Positions 1 to 10,149 of a stretch of 64,000 nucleotides of DNA are shown here, piece by piece; positions within the stretch are counted from its first letter, which is position 1; each line of letters begins with the position of its first letter. Below the pieces are notes generated by a model. It made no database searches, had not been told where the DNA came from, and was given only the letters and a program-made list of their open reading frames with translations. The stretch covers positions 1 to 64,000 of the forward strand of contig CALWLY010000015.1 in assembly GCA_944381635.1 (NCBI GenBank), read 5' to 3'. The DNA is from an uncultured Lachnospiraceae bacterium (GTDB taxonomy: Bacteria; Bacillota; Clostridia; Lachnospirales; Lachnospiraceae). Both the position numbers and the translations under genes were made by a program.

Positions 1-146
1 TGACTGGTCAAAGGAGAACTTTTCCAGTCACAGCCGGAAACGGTAAAACCTTCGGAAAGCAGAACTTCTGCCAGGCCGCTCATACTGATGCCGCCGATTC
101 CTATAAAATAAATATGGTGGGGGTGATTGAAATCCAACTGATACAT
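1..146 (-). CDS. murC: UDP-N-acetylmuramate--L-alanine ligase, N-terminal fragment
   Basis: Read on the minus strand from an ATG at 146, this gives 48 codons that run off the left edge. The start is [11 protein letters not shown], followed by [17 protein letters not shown]. The GIGGxxMSGLA loop is the N-terminal nucleotide-binding signature of the Mur ligase MurC, which adds L-Ala to UDP-MurNAc in the cytoplasm, the first peptide-stem step of peptidoglycan synthesis. Only the first tenth of the protein (usual length about 450-460 residues) is present, so the ATP-binding and catalytic centre cannot be checked. murF, ddl and murI also lie in this window but at distant loci. Confidence 0.88.
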   Translation of the reverse strand, partial: MYQLDFNHPHHIYFIGIGGISMSGLAEVLLSEGFTVSGCDWKSSPLTS

Positions 147-225
147 GAACTTACACTTCCTGTCTGAAAAATTTACTTGATTTTATGGCTATGACACCGG
201 GCTGAAAGGTATTTTGCCCCTGACT

Positions 226-408
226 ATGATACCTGCGGATTGCTACGTGCTGCGCACTCCCGCAATCCGCCCCAATATTCGCATATCGTGGGATATTCAT
301 CCCGCTTTCATGCTCATATCGGGGCGGGCCCCAAGGCCTTGCACCCACTCATGAGCAAGCACATGTGTGTGCAGACCTTTTGCTCCTGGTATCATCATAC
401 ATTATGAT
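226..408 (+). repeat. R2 palindromic element, copy 1, with embedded promoter-like boxes
   Basis: Bounded by ATGATACC (226-233) and GGTATCAT (388-395). It contains a GCGGATTG/CAATCCGC hairpin (235-269). Bases about 331-390 align with the element at 48023-48097, including the shared core CACCCACTYATGAGCAAGC and the right arm AGACCTTTTG. On the plus strand the right arm supplies TTGCTC (380-385), and TATGAT follows at 403-408 with a 17-bp spacer, which looks like a sigma-A promoter pointing toward glgC. On the minus strand the element lies in the leader of murC. No convincing gene is present in 147-754; the remainder is AT-rich and holds nothing else recognisable except the putative glgC promoter. 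Confidence 0.55.
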
Positions 409-637
409 AAGTATTATACGCACTTGCAGAGAAAAAACCAGTCCTTTTTGGAAAATACCGGAACAGGACGGAAGTGGCGTGAAAATTGTCGAAAATTGTT
501 AAAAGTATGAAAAATACACGAAAGAAGAAAAGAAAAAAGGTAGTGATAATAGATAAAATAAATTTTTTAAAGAAGATAAAATTGGATATAATACTCAAAA
601 AAACGAAGAGAAGTTGAGAAAAACAGCAAAAAAATTA

Positions 638-666
638 TTCACTTTTGCACAAGTGTGTGCTATAAT
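638..666 (+). promoter_or_regulatory. putative sigma-A promoter of glgC-glgD
   Basis: TTCACT at 638-643 and a perfect TATAAT at 661-666 are separated by 17 bp. They lie about 90 bp upstream of the glgC ATG, after an AT-rich stretch (500-660). Confidence 0.45.
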
Positions 667-754
667 AATGAAAGCACATAAAAACGTGTTGAATCTTCAG
701 GGAGGAACACAGAAACAGCAATCGAAAAAGTGCAGACTAATTTGAGGTGAGGAC

Positions 755-2029
755 ATGATTAAGAAAGAAATGATTGCCATGTTGCTGGCAGGCGGACAGG
801 GAAGCAGACTTGGTGTTTTGACGTCAAAGGTAGCAAAACCGGCGGTAGCTTTTGGCGGTAAATACCGTATCATTGATTTCCCGCTGAGCAACTGTATTAA
901 TTCGGGTGTCGATACAGTGGGTGTATTGACTCAGTATCAGCCTCTGAGGCTGAACACACATATCGGAATCGGTATTCCGTGGGATCTTGACAGAAATGTG
1001 GGAGGCGTTACAGTTCTGCCGCCCTATGAAAAGAGCGAGAACAGCGAATGGTATACCGGTACCGCTAACGCTATCTATCAGAATATTGATTATATGGACA
1101 GCTTTAATCCTGACTATATTCTGATTCTGTCCGGCGACCATATTTACAAAATGGATTACGAAGTGATGCTTGATTTCCACAAGCAGAATAATTCGGAATG
1201 TACCATCGCCGTTATGCCGGTTCCCATGGAGGAAGCAAAGAGATTCGGTATCATGATCACCGATGAAAACAAAAAGATTACCGATTTTGAGGAAAAACCG
1301 GCAAATCCCAGAAGCAATCTGGCATCCATGGGTATTTACATATTCAACTGGAAAACATTAAAAGAAGCATTGATTGCAAAGGCTGACCAGCCTAATCTGG
1401 ATTTTGGCAAGCATGTTATTCCTTACTGTCATGCAAAGGGAGCACCGATGTATGCTTATGAGTTCAACGGCTACTGGAAAGATGTAGGAACATTGAACTC
1501 CTACTGGGAAGCAAACATGGAGCTGATTGACATCGTACCTGAGTTTAATCTTTACGAAGAGTACTGGAAGATTTATACCAAGGCAGAGGCGCTTCCGCCC
1601 CAGTATGTTTCTTCCGAAGGCGTGATTGAACGCAGTATCATCGGTGAAGGCACGGAAATTTACGGACAGGTTTACAATTCTGTGATCGGCTGCGGTATAA
1701 CCATCGGAAAAGGCACAGTAGTGCGCGATTCCATTATTATGAACAATACCGAAATCGGTGACGGATGTGAATTGAATAAAGCAATTGTTGCAGAAAATGT
1801 TGTGATTGGAAACAGAGTAAAACTGGGTGTGGGCGAAGAAGCTGAGAATGATACAGCTCCTCATATTTACAATCACGGCATCGTCACTGTTGGCGAAAAG
1901 AGCGTCATTCCGGACGACGTACAGGTTGGAAAGAACTCGGTTGTCTTTGGCGTGACAACAGCACAGGACTACGAAGACGGTGCGCTTGGAAGCGGCAAAA
2001 CATTGATTAAGGCAGGTGACGAACAGTGA
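755..2029 (+). CDS. glgC: glucose-1-phosphate adenylyltransferase (ADP-glucose pyrophosphorylase)
   Basis: Makes ADP-glucose from ATP and glucose-1-phosphate, the committed step of bacterial glycogen synthesis. The 424-residue length is typical. The N-terminal nucleotidyltransferase domain opens with [13 protein letters not shown] (residues 11-23), an intact pyrophosphorylase loop. [18 protein letters not shown] and the [10 protein letters not shown] substrate motif follow. The C-terminal part is a left-handed beta-helix of hexapeptide-like repeats (residues about 290-400). The ATG is preceded by GAGGTGAGG at good spacing. The stop overlaps the glgD start by 4 bp (GTGA), so the two subunits are probably translationally coupled. 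glgP, which degrades glycogen, lies about 29 kb away. Confidence 0.96.
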   Translation: MIKKEMIAMLLAGGQGSRLGVLTSKVAKPAVAFGGKYRIIDFPLSNCINSGVDTVGVLTQYQPLRLNTHIGIGIPWDLDRNVGGVTVLPPYEKSENSEWYTGTANAIYQNIDYMDSFNPDYILILSGDHIYKMDYEVMLDFHKQNNSECTIAVMPVPMEEAKRFGIMITDENKKITDFEEKPANPRSNLASMGIYIFNWKTLKEALIAKADQPNLDFGKHVIPYCHAKGAPMYAYEFNGYWKDVGTLNSYWEANMELIDIVPEFNLYEEYWKIYTKAEALPPQYVSSEGVIERSIIGEGTEIYGQVYNSVIGCGITIGKGTVVRDSIIMNNTEIGDGCELNKAIVAENVVIGNRVKLGVGEEAENDTAPHIYNHGIVTVGEKSVIPDDVQVGKNSVVFGVTTAQDYEDGALGSGKTLIKAGDEQ

Positions 2030-3144
2030 GAGCAATTGGTATTATTTTAGCAGGCGGCAACAGCCACAGAATGAAAGAATTATCGAAAAAGCGTGCTATA
2101 GGAGCTATGCCTATCGCAGGCAGTTACAGAAGCATTGACTTTGCTCTGAGCAATATGTCCAACTCCCATATTCAGAAGGTAGGCGTTTTGACACAGTACA
2201 ATGCCAGAAGCTTAAATGAGCATTTAAGTTCTTCCAAATGGTGGGATTTCGGACGTAAGCAGGGCGGACTGTTTGTATTTACTCCTACCATCACAGCGGA
2301 CAATGGTTTCTGGTTCCGCGGAACAGCAGATGCTATCTATCAGAACATTTCTTTCTTAAAGAACAGCCATGAGCCGTATGTGGTTATCACATCCAGCGAC
2401 TGCATTTATAAAATGGATTACAATAAAGTTCTGGAATACCATATTGAGAAAAAAGCGGATATCACCGTTGTATGCAAAGATATTCCGGAAGGAGAAAATG
2501 TAGAGCGTTACGGAACCATCAAGATGAATGAGGAAAGCCGTATTGAGGAATTTGAGGAAAAACCCATTGTGGCAAAATCCAATACCATTTCCTGTGGTAT
2601 CTATGTAATCCGCAGACGTCTTCTGATCGAACTGATTGAACGCTGTGCAATGGAAGACCGTTATGACTTCGTCAAAGATATCCTGATCCGTTATAAAAAT
2701 CAGAAGAGAATCTTCGGCTATAAGATTAAAGATTACTGGAAGAATATTGCATCTGTAGAAGATTATTTCAATACAAACATGGATTTCTTAAAACCGGAGA
2801 TCCGCAATTATTTCTTCCGTCAGTATCCGGATATTCACTCCAAAGTGGATGATCTGCCGCCTGCAAAATACAATGTGGGAGCCAAAGTCAGCAACAGCCT
2901 GATTTCCAGCGGCTGTATTGTAAACGGTACGGTAGAAGATTCCGTTATCTTTAAGAAGAGCTTTATCGGAAACAACTGCTATATCAAGAATTCCATTATC
3001 TTGAATGATGTATATATTGGGGACAACTGTCATATTGAAAACTGCATTGTGGAAAGCAGGGATACGATCCGTGCAAATTCTTTCCATAAGGGAGAAGATG
3101 GCATAAAAGTCGTAATCGAAAAGAACGAAAGATATGTCATCTGA
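2026..3144 (+). CDS. glgD: GlgD, ADP-glucose pyrophosphorylase-like regulatory subunit
   Basis: A 372-residue GlgC paralogue starting at GTG and overlapping glgC by 4 bp. It keeps the overall fold: [30 protein letters not shown] and C-terminal hexapeptide repeats. The ATP loop is altered: GlgC has [11 protein letters not shown] where GlgD has [11 protein letters not shown], losing the usual Gly-x-Gly-x-Arg pattern. This fits the known Firmicute arrangement in which GlgC and GlgD form a heterotetramer and GlgD modulates rather than catalyses. That role is inferred from family knowledge. Just after the stop, ATGTCTGT/ACAGACAT forms a short hairpin without a T-run. Confidence 0.93.
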   Translation: MRAIGIILAGGNSHRMKELSKKRAIGAMPIAGSYRSIDFALSNMSNSHIQKVGVLTQYNARSLNEHLSSSKWWDFGRKQGGLFVFTPTITADNGFWFRGTADAIYQNISFLKNSHEPYVVITSSDCIYKMDYNKVLEYHIEKKADITVVCKDIPEGENVERYGTIKMNEESRIEEFEEKPIVAKSNTISCGIYVIRRRLLIELIERCAMEDRYDFVKDILIRYKNQKRIFGYKIKDYWKNIASVEDYFNTNMDFLKPEIRNYFFRQYPDIHSKVDDLPPAKYNVGAKVSNSLISSGCIVNGTVEDSVIFKKSFIGNNCYIKNSIILNDVYIGDNCHIENCIVESRDTIRANSFHKGEDGIKVVIEKNERYVI

Positions 3145-3367
3145 TCGGACATGTCTGTATCACAGACATTACCACAGAATGAAAGCTGGCTGTCCGACGC
3201 ATCCGCGTTTTCACAGCTGATGCCGGTATTTTTTAACTGGAGCAGATTTCAGCCTGTTTGTACCGGCGGCCTGTGTAATCGGCAATGAGCGCGTATCCTG
3301 CGGATACAGAGTTTCCATTAGCGATAACCGGGGCTTTCGTATATATTACAGCAAGGGGGAAACTTCC

Positions 3368-3640
3368 ATGAAAATCACAGATGTTCGGGTTCGCAAAGTT
3401 ACCAAAGAAGGAAAGATGAAAGCGATTGTATCCATTACAATTGACGATGAGTTTGTTGTACATGATATCAAGGTGATTGAAGGGGAAAAAGGTCTTTTCA
3501 TCGCTATGCCCAGTAAAAAAGCTACAGATGGTGAATATCGTGATATTGCTCATCCCATCAATCAGAATACAAGAGAAGCGATACAAAGTATGATTCTTGA
3601 AAAATACGAAGAGGCACAAAGAGAGCCGGAGGAAGTTTAA
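3368..3640 (+). CDS. spoVG: septation/sporulation regulator SpoVG
   Basis: A 90-residue protein beginning [11 protein letters not shown], with the conserved [11 protein letters not shown] and FIAMPSKK segments of SpoVG. Members of this family bind nucleic acid and affect septum formation and capsule or exoenzyme expression. Length is normal (84-100 residues). The ribosome site is AAGGGGGAA just before the ATG. The gene stands alone, 223 bp after glgD, and is followed by an intrinsic terminator and an R1 repeat, so it is probably transcribed separately from pth. I could not identify a clear sigma-H promoter upstream. Confidence 0.95.
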   Translation: MKITDVRVRKVTKEGKMKAIVSITIDDEFVVHDIKVIEGEKGLFIAMPSKKATDGEYRDIAHPINQNTREAIQSMILEKYEEAQREPEEV

Positions 3641-3707
3641 AAAGTAAAATTTCCAAATAGAGCGGGTAAGATTTTGAATCTATCGCAAAAAACAGATGTC
3701 TGAAGGA

Positions 3708-3744
3708 CTGCTGCAAAAGTAAAAAAGCTTTTGCAGCAGTTTTT
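3708..3744 (+). terminator. intrinsic terminator downstream of spoVG
   Basis: CTGCTGCAAAAG (3708-3719) pairs perfectly with CTTTTGCAGCAG (3728-3739), followed by five Ts. The T-run is also the first strand of the adjoining R1 hairpin. Confidence 0.85.
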
Positions 3745-3870
3745 GGTATGCCGGGAAATTTCCCGGCATACCAAAAACTGCTGCAGATGCGCGCTCGTGC
3801 GTAAGGTAATTACTGCCTGGCGGCAGCCGCACTCGGCGCAAAGGCGTCGAAGCGCATATTTTTTGCTGGA
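3740..3870 (+). repeat. R1 structured repeat, copy a
   Basis: Begins in the spoVG terminator T-run with a perfect hairpin (GGTATGCCGGGAAA / TTTCCCGGCATACC). A core follows that aligns with the copies at 25041-25220, 26521-26806 and 61878-62055: GATGCGCGCTCGTGCG, then CTGCC-TGGC-GGCAG, then CGCACTCGGCGC, and an AGCGCAT end. This is the most diverged of the four copies. Confidence 0.7.
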
Positions 3871-3937
3871 AAACCTATGGCGGAGTGTGATAAGATGAAA
3901 AGTAAAAGTCAAAAGAGTAAAGGGAATGTGAGGAATT

Positions 3938-4507
3938 ATGTATATTATTGCAGGTTTGGGAAATCCCAGAAGAGAATATGAAAACACAAGACATAATATC
4001 GGATTTGACGTCATAGATATGCTTGCAGAGAAGACGCAGATTCGTGTGATTGAAAAAAAACACAAGGCGCTGATAGGAAAAGGATATATCGGCGGAGAAA
4101 AGGTAATTCTGATAAAACCTCAAACTTTTATGAATTTAAGCGGAGAAAGTGTAAGGGAAGTATTGGATTACTATAAAGTGGATGCGAAGGAGAATCTGAT
4201 TGTAGTCTATGACGACATCAGTCTGGAGCCCGGGCAGCTGCGGATCCGAAAGAAAGGAAGCGCCGGAGGACACAATGGGATTAAAAATATTATCGCACAC
4301 TTGGGACATGACCAGTTCCAGAGAATAAAAATGGGCGTAGGCGGCAAACCGGAAGGCTACGATCTGGCAGATTATGTGCTGGGACATTTCACCGGCGGAG
4401 AAAGAAAAGTTATGAACGCAGCCTGTGAGGAGGCGTGCCAGGCCATAGAAGTGATGATAAGTCAGGGTCCGGACGCGGCCATGAATCAGTTTAATAAGAA
4501 GAAATAA
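3938..4507 (+). CDS. pth: peptidyl-tRNA hydrolase
   Basis: A 189-residue cytoplasmic enzyme that releases peptides from prematurely dropped peptidyl-tRNA. The start MYIIAGLGNPRREYENTRHN contains the GLGNP loop and catalytic His19. KPQTFMNLSG, the DDISL segment around the second catalytic residue, and GSAGGHNGIKNI are all present. The ATG is chosen because the family starts here and TGAGG lies upstream. It is followed 113 bp later by mfd, the common pth-mfd order of Firmicutes. Confidence 0.97.
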   Translation: MYIIAGLGNPRREYENTRHNIGFDVIDMLAEKTQIRVIEKKHKALIGKGYIGGEKVILIKPQTFMNLSGESVREVLDYYKVDAKENLIVVYDDISLEPGQLRIRKKGSAGGHNGIKNIIAHLGHDQFQRIKMGVGGKPEGYDLADYVLGHFTGGERKVMNAACEEACQAIEVMISQGPDAAMNQFNKKK

Positions 4508-4620
4508 GAGCGGACGGTCTGCAGAAAAATCCTGAGCGCGCAAAAAGCGGCAGGAAAAGTGCAGGGCCGGATAGAATAGGCAAACATGCCGAACAGTTGG
4601 GAAGATAAGGAGGGACGCCT

Positions 4621-7600
4621 GTGAAAGCGCTGATGGCACCCTTGAGGGAGCTGGCAGAATTTTCTGAAGCGGAAAAATATTTAAAGGAAGAGGGCAGAAG
4701 CATTGCTTTCCGGGGCTGTGTGGATTCACAGAAGCTGCATCTGATTTATGGGATGGGAGGAGAATATTCTCATCGGCTGATCGTCACATACAGTGATCTG
4801 AAGGCAAGGGAAATCTGTGAGGAATTTCGGTTTTATGACAGAAATACACTGCTGTATCCGGGGAAGGATTTGATATTTTATCAGGCGGATATACACGGAA
4901 ATGAGCTGGTAAAAGAAAGAATGAAGGTGCTGCGCAGACTGCTGGAAAACAGCACGGTTACCGTTGTCACAACCTTTGCTGCGCTTATGACACCTCAGGT
5001 GCCTCTTTCCGTCATAAAAAAATGGGTGCTGCCTTTGGACAAATCTTCGTTGGTGGATGAGAAGGCGCTGGCATTGCGCCTGACTGCCATGGGATATGAA
5101 AAAACGGCGCAGGTGGAACTTCCCGGACAGTTTTCCGTGCGGGGCGGAATTGTGGATATTTTTGACCTGACGGAAGAAAATCCGTATCGTATAGAACTTT
5201 GGGGCGAGGAAGTGGACTCCATCCGCAGTTTCGATGTACAAAGCCAGCGTTCCATTCAGCAGCTGGAATCGCTCACCATATATCCGGCCACGGAGCTGAT
5301 CATGACAAAAGATAAGCTCCGGGAAGGTTTTCGAGAGATTGAAAAAGAAGCTTTGGAATGCGAAAAAAAATTCAGACAGGCAGGAAAGCCGGAGGAAGCT
5401 CACAGAATTCGGAATTTGACGGAAGAGCATAAAGAAGAAGCCATGGAATTTCAGGCTTATGCCAGTCTGGAAAGCTATGTCCATTACTTCTACCCGGATA
5501 CATCCTCTTTTGCAGAATTTTTTCCCGTGGACAACAGTTGTGTATTTCTGGATGAGCCTTTGCGTATCAGAGAGCATGCCCAGGCGGTGGAGCTGGAATT
5601 TAGAGAAAGCATGAAAAACCGTCTGGAAAAAGGATACATTCTGCCCCGGCAGGCAGGACTGTTAAAGGGAATGGATCAGATAACGGCTCTTCTGGAAAAG
5701 GAACGCACCGTACAGTTGTCCACACTTGACACAAGAGAAAATTTGGTAAGGCCTGACCGCAAGTTCGACATACAGACAAGAACGATATCTTCCTACAACA
5801 ATAGTTTTGACGGCCTTGTCAAGGATTTGAAACATTATCAGAAAAACGGGTGGCGCGTACTCCTTCTTTCCGGCTCCAGGACCAGGGCAAAGAGACTTGC
5901 CGGGGACCTGCAGGATGAGGGGGTTGTCTGCTTTTACGGGGAAGATCCGGAACGGGAACTTGACCAGGGTGAGATCATGCTTTTTTATGGGCATGTGGAG
6001 AAGGGATTTGAGTATCCTCTTTTAAAATTTGCAGTCATTTCCGAGGGAGATATTTTCGGAAAGCAGAAGAAGAAAAAGCGGAAAAAGCGTCAGTATGAGG
6101 GACAGAAGATCCACGATTTTGCGGAACTGAAAGTGGGAGATTACGTGGTGCATGAAACTCATGGACTGGGGATCTACCAGGGAATCGAAAAAGTGGAAGT
6201 GGACAAAGTCGTCAAGGATTACCTGAAAATTTCCTATCGGGATGGAGGAAATCTGTATGTTCTGGCAACCGGTCTTGACGTGATCCAGAAGTATGCTTCC
6301 GGTGATGCGGCCAAAAAGCCGAAGCTGAATAAGCTTGGAAGCAAGGAATGGGAAAAAACGAAATCAAAAGTTCGGACGGCGGTGGACGAGGTGGCAAAAG
6401 ATCTGGTGGAGCTTTACGCCATCCGTTCCCAGAAGAGCGGTTATCAGTTCGGCCCGGATACGGTGTGGCAGAAAGAATTTGAGGAAACGTTTCCTTATGA
6501 GGAAACGGAAGATCAGCTGAGCGCGATCGAAGCTGCAAAAGCGGATATGGAAAGCCATAAAATCATGGATCGCTTAATCTGCGGGGATGTAGGGTACGGA
6601 AAAACTGAGATTGCCATTCGGGCCGCTTTCAAGGCGGTTCAGGACAGCAAACAGGTGGTTTTTCTGGTTCCTACCACCATTCTCGCACAGCAGCATTACA
6701 ATACCTTTGTGCAGCGTATGAAGGATTTTCCGGTTCGCATAGATCTTCTTTCCAGATTCCGGACAGCCGCGGAACAGAAAAAAACACTGCAGGATTTAAA
6801 AAAGGGACTGGTGGATATTGTCATCGGCACTCATAGAGTGCTGTCTGCAGACGTACAGTTTAAGGATCTGGGACTTTTGATCATCGACGAGGAACAGCGT
6901 TTCGGCGTCACACACAAAGAAAAGATCAAGAAACTTAAAGACGACGTGGATGTGCTTACACTGACGGCTACGCCTATTCCAAGAACCCTTCATATGTCTT
7001 TGGTGGGAATCCGGGATATGAGTGTCCTTGAGGAGGCGCCCGGGGAGAGGGTGCCGATTCAGACCTATGTGATGGAGTACAACGAGGAGATGGTGCGGGA
7101 AGCCATTGTCAGAGAAATGGCCAGAGGCGGACAGGTATTCTATGTGTACAACCGAATCAACGATATTGCGGATGTGACGGCTAAACTGGAAAATCTGGTG
7201 CCGGAAGCTTCCATTGCGTTTGCGCACGGGCAGATGAAGGAGCAGGAGCTGGAAAAAATCATGTACGAGTTTATTTCCGGCGAGATTGATGTTCTGGTAT
7301 CTACCACCATCATCGAGACGGGGCTGGATATTTCCAATGCCAACACGATAATCATTCATGACTCCGATAAAATGGGTCTTTCTCAGCTTTACCAGCTCCG
7401 GGGAAGAGTGGGACGTTCCAACCGGACCGCATACGCTTTCCTTATGTATCGGCGTGACCGGATGTTAAAAGAAGTAGCGGAGAAACGTCTTCAGGCTATC
7501 CGGGAATTTACAGAGCTTGGAAGCGGATTCAAAATTGCCATGAGAGATCTGGAAATCCGCGGAGCGGGAAATCTTCTGGGACAAAAACAGCACGGTCACA

Positions 7601-8151
7601 TGGAAGCGGTGGGCTATGACCTTTACTGTAAAATGCTGGACGAGGCGGTAAAGCATCTGAAGGGGATCACAGGAACGGAAGGCTTCAATACTTCTGTGGA
7701 ACTGGATGTGAGCGCCTATATTCCGCCTTCTTATATTGTGAATGAACAGCAGAAGCTGGATATTTATAAAAGGATCGCGGGCGTGGAGACGCCGGCGGAG
7801 AAGGAGGATATGAGAGAGGAACTGCTGGATCGTTTTGGCACGGTTCCAAAAACTGTGGAAAATCTTCTGCGGATTGCCCTTATCAGAGTACAGGCCCACA
7901 GTCTGTACGTGACGGAGGTAAAGGGACGCGCCGGAGAAATCAGCTTTACCATGCGCCCGGACGCGCAGGTGAAGGTGGAGCAGATTCCTGCGCTTTTGCA
8001 GGATTGTTCTCCCGGACTTAATTTCCAGGCCAGGGGAACGCCGGTATTTTTCTACCGCTATCATAAAAACGGCATAGCGGAAAAGGATGAAGAACTTCTG
8101 CTTCATCTGACAGAACAACTTTTGGCACAGATGGCCGCAAGGCTGCTGTGA
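4621..8151 (+). CDS. mfd: transcription-repair coupling factor Mfd
   Basis: An 1176-residue DNA translocase that removes RNA polymerase stalled at lesions and recruits UvrA. Domains in order: UvrB-like N-terminal module (about 1-350); CarD-like RNA-polymerase interaction domain (around residue 500, [18 protein letters not shown]); RecG-like motor with Walker [10 protein letters not shown] near residue 654, DEEQ near 757, [10 protein letters not shown] and QLRGRVGRS; and a C-terminal TRCF domain. The start is GTG with AAGGAGG eight bases upstream. Length is full. The next gene begins within or just after the stop, so read-through into the lrgAB-like pair is likely. Confidence 0.97.
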   Translation: MKALMAPLRELAEFSEAEKYLKEEGRSIAFRGCVDSQKLHLIYGMGGEYSHRLIVTYSDLKAREICEEFRFYDRNTLLYPGKDLIFYQADIHGNELVKERMKVLRRLLENSTVTVVTTFAALMTPQVPLSVIKKWVLPLDKSSLVDEKALALRLTAMGYEKTAQVELPGQFSVRGGIVDIFDLTEENPYRIELWGEEVDSIRSFDVQSQRSIQQLESLTIYPATELIMTKDKLREGFREIEKEALECEKKFRQAGKPEEAHRIRNLTEEHKEEAMEFQAYASLESYVHYFYPDTSSFAEFFPVDNSCVFLDEPLRIREHAQAVELEFRESMKNRLEKGYILPRQAGLLKGMDQITALLEKERTVQLSTLDTRENLVRPDRKFDIQTRTISSYNNSFDGLVKDLKHYQKNGWRVLLLSGSRTRAKRLAGDLQDEGVVCFYGEDPERELDQGEIMLFYGHVEKGFEYPLLKFAVISEGDIFGKQKKKKRKKRQYEGQKIHDFAELKVGDYVVHETHGLGIYQGIEKVEVDKVVKDYLKISYRDGGNLYVLATGLDVIQKYASGDAAKKPKLNKLGSKEWEKTKSKVRTAVDEVAKDLVELYAIRSQKSGYQFGPDTVWQKEFEETFPYEETEDQLSAIEAAKADMESHKIMDRLICGDVGYGKTEIAIRAAFKAVQDSKQVVFLVPTTILAQQHYNTFVQRMKDFPVRIDLLSRFRTAAEQKKTLQDLKKGLVDIVIGTHRVLSADVQFKDLGLLIIDEEQRFGVTHKEKIKKLKDDVDVLTLTATPIPRTLHMSLVGIRDMSVLEEAPGERVPIQTYVMEYNEEMVREAIVREMARGGQVFYVYNRINDIADVTAKLENLVPEASIAFAHGQMKEQELEKIMYEFISGEIDVLVSTTIIETGLDISNANTIIIHDSDKMGLSQLYQLRGRVGRSNRTAYAFLMYRRDRMLKEVAEKRLQAIREFTELGSGFKIAMRDLEIRGAGNLLGQKQHGHMEAVGYDLYCKMLDEAVKHLKGITGTEGFNTSVELDVSAYIPPSYIVNEQQKLDIYKRIAGVETPAEKEDMREELLDRFGTVPKTVENLLRIALIRVQAHSLYVTEVKGRAGEISFTMRPDAQVKVEQIPALLQDCSPGLNFQARGTPVFFYRYHKNGIAEKDEELLLHLTEQLLAQMAARLL

Positions 8152-8171
8152 AAGAAAGAAGGAAGTTACTT

Positions 8172-8543
8172 ATGAAAATAGTTTATCAGATCGGTATTAT
8201 ATTTGCGGTCTGCTGGCTGAGTCAGCTGGTGGAAGCAGTCATTCCCTTTGCGTTTCCCGCCAGCGTGATCGGAATGATCATTCTGTTTGCCCTTTTGGCG
8301 TCCGGGATTTTAAAGGTGTCTCATATTCGGGAAAAATCAGATTTTCTTCTGTCGAATATGGCGTTCTTTTTCATTCCGGCAGGAGTGAGCATCATCAATT
8401 ATTTTGATGTTTTAAAAAGTACGGCACTGCAGCTGGTGGTTATCTGTCTGATCACCACGGTTATCACTTTTGGGGTGACAGCGGCAAGTGTGCGTTTTAC
8501 GTTGTTTCTTATGAACAAAGTCAGGAAGGGAGAAGAGAAATGA
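8172..8543 (+). CDS. LrgA/CidA-family holin-like membrane protein
   Basis: A 123-residue hydrophobic protein with about four membrane spans. It contains PASVIGMIILFALL and FFIPAGVSI, both typical of LrgA/CidA/YohJ. With the next gene it forms the usual LrgA-LrgB pair, implicated in murein-hydrolase control or in small-metabolite (pyruvate) transport; the substrate here is unknown. A longer reading frame starts at a GTG overlapping the mfd stop (8148), but the ATG at 8172 has GAAGGAAG at normal spacing and matches the family N-terminus. The gene overlaps its partner by 4 bp (ATGA). Confidence 0.9.
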   Translation: MKIVYQIGIIFAVCWLSQLVEAVIPFAFPASVIGMIILFALLASGILKVSHIREKSDFLLSNMAFFFIPAGVSIINYFDVLKSTALQLVVICLITTVITFGVTAASVRFTLFLMNKVRKGEEK

Positions 8544-9220
8544 GTGAACTTTTTGCGTCTCCGTTTTTTGGAATTGCGCTGAGTATAGCGGCTTTTGCAA
8601 TCGGTGTTCAGATTCAGAAAAGGACAGGCTTTGTCATATGCAATCCGCTGATCATTGCCATTGTGCTGGTGGCTGCTGTGCTCCTGATCTTCAGGATACC
8701 TTATGAAAGCTATAACAAAGGCGGAGAGATCATCAATATGTTTCTGGCGCCGGCCACAGCGTGTCTGGCAGTTTCGATTTATTCCAAAATAGAGGTTTTA
8801 AAAAAGAACTGGCTGCCTATACTGGTGGGCTGTATCTGTGGTTCTCTTGCCTCTATGGGAAGTGTATGGGGATTGTGCCGGCTGTTTGGCCTGGACGCAG
8901 CGGTGACGGCCTCCCTTATGCCTAAATCTGTGACAACCCCTATAGCGGTGAGTATTGCAGGAAGCCACGGGGGAATGACGCCGATCACGGTAGTGGCGGT
9001 TATCCTTACCGGTATTATGGGAAGCATTATGGCGCCTATGCTGATAAAGATGTTTCGGGTGAAAGATTCCATGACGGCGGGGCTTGCCATCGGTGCATGC
9101 AGCCATGCTGTGGGAACTTCCAAGGCAGTGGAACTGGGAGAGACCGAGGGGGCTATGAGCGGACTTGCCATTGGAATCTGCGGAATTGTGACGGTGATAT
9201 TTTCCTTATTTATGATGTAG
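8540..9220 (+). CDS. LrgB/CidB-family membrane protein
   Basis: A 226-residue polytopic membrane protein with the LrgB family blocks SLMPKSVTTPIAVSIA, GIMGSIMAP and IGACSHAVGTSKAVELGE. It is translationally coupled to the LrgA-like gene by a 4-bp overlap. LrgB proteins act with LrgA in the plasma membrane; reported roles include autolysis control and pyruvate uptake. Neither a LytSR-type regulator nor a pyruvate enzyme is adjacent, so the specific role cannot be stated. Length is normal. Confidence 0.92.
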   Translation: MSELFASPFFGIALSIAAFAIGVQIQKRTGFVICNPLIIAIVLVAAVLLIFRIPYESYNKGGEIINMFLAPATACLAVSIYSKIEVLKKNWLPILVGCICGSLASMGSVWGLCRLFGLDAAVTASLMPKSVTTPIAVSIAGSHGGMTPITVVAVILTGIMGSIMAPMLIKMFRVKDSMTAGLAIGACSHAVGTSKAVELGETEGAMSGLAIGICGIVTVIFSLFMM

Positions 9221-9362
9221 CATTTAGGATATAACATTTAGGATGCAGATTGCTGCAGAGGAAATGAGGCAGCTTGTGAAGGATAGATTGTTTTTGGCAT
9301 TTATCCGGTATAAATCCATGAGAGAGCAAAAGACCGCCCGGTGCGGCAGAATGGAGAAGAAA

Positions 9363-10100
9363 ATGAAAGAGAACAAATATGACGAAGAGTCGTTTTTTGT
9401 AAAATACAGCCAGATGTCCCGCTCTGTTTACGGGCTGCAGGGGGCAGGAGAATGGAGCGCTTTTCAGAAAATGATGCCTGATTTTACAGGGAAAAAAGTG
9501 CTGGATTTGGGTTGCGGCTATGGCTGGCACTGTGCCTATGCGGCAGACTGCGGGGCAGAAACGGTGCTTGGAACCGATATTTCGGAAAAAATGTTGGCAG
9601 AGGCGGAAAAAAGAAACAGCCGCCCTTGCATTCAGTATCAAAAAATAGCTATGGAAGACATAGAGCTTCCTGAGCAAAGCGTGGATGTAGTGATCAGTTC
9701 TCTGGCTTTTCACTATGTAGAGAATCTGGAGGAGATGATACAGAAAATCTTTCGTTGGCTAAGCCCCGGAGGAGATTTTGTGTTTTCCATCGAGCATCCG
9801 GTCTTTACCGCGGAAGGGTCCCAGGACTGGTATTATGACAAAAATGGAAAAATTCTCCATTTTCCGGTGGACAATTATTATTACGAGGGGAAAAGAGAAG
9901 CCATTTTCCTGGGCGAAAAGATGACAAAATACCACAGGACAATGACCACAATATTGGGTGCTCTTTTAAAAAACGGCTTTGAGATAAAGCAGATCACAGA
10001 GCCGCAGCCGCCGGAAAATATGATGGATCTTCCGGGCATGCGGGATGAAATGCGGCGTCCCATGATGCTTCTTGTGGCAGCAGTTAAGCCGGCTCGCTGA
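9363..10100 (+). CDS. class I SAM-dependent methyltransferase
   Basis: A 245-residue soluble methyltransferase. The SAM-binding motif I is VLDLGCGYGWHCAYAA, with the acidic motif at TDISEKML. The post-motif SLAFHYVEN and the core LSPGGDFVFSIEHPVF match the Methyltransf_11/25 group. The substrate cannot be read. The reading frame is open back to an ATG at 9243, but ATG 9363 has GGAGAAG upstream and starts where homologues of this type usually begin (MKENKYDEESFF). The gene is convergent with the MATE gene; a GCCGGC pair at 10089-10113 may form a weak hairpin between them. Confidence 0.85.
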   Translation: MKENKYDEESFFVKYSQMSRSVYGLQGAGEWSAFQKMMPDFTGKKVLDLGCGYGWHCAYAADCGAETVLGTDISEKMLAEAEKRNSRPCIQYQKIAMEDIELPEQSVDVVISSLAFHYVENLEEMIQKIFRWLSPGGDFVFSIEHPVFTAEGSQDWYYDKNGKILHFPVDNYYYEGKREAIFLGEKMTKYHRTMTTILGALLKNGFEIKQITEPQPPENMMDLPGMRDEMRRPMMLLVAAVKPAR

Positions 10101-10149
10101 AAATAAGCCGGCCGCTGAAGATGGAAAAAAGGCTGTGCAGCATTTTGGG

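Noticed and set aside
226..395. T-box or riboswitch in the murC leader
   Set aside because: No T-box antiterminator sequence or known aptamer core was seen; the structure is explained by the R2 repeat.
8148..8171. GTG start overlapping the mfd stop for the LrgA-like gene
   Set aside because: The ATG at 8172 has the better ribosome site and a family-like N-terminus; translational coupling remains possible.
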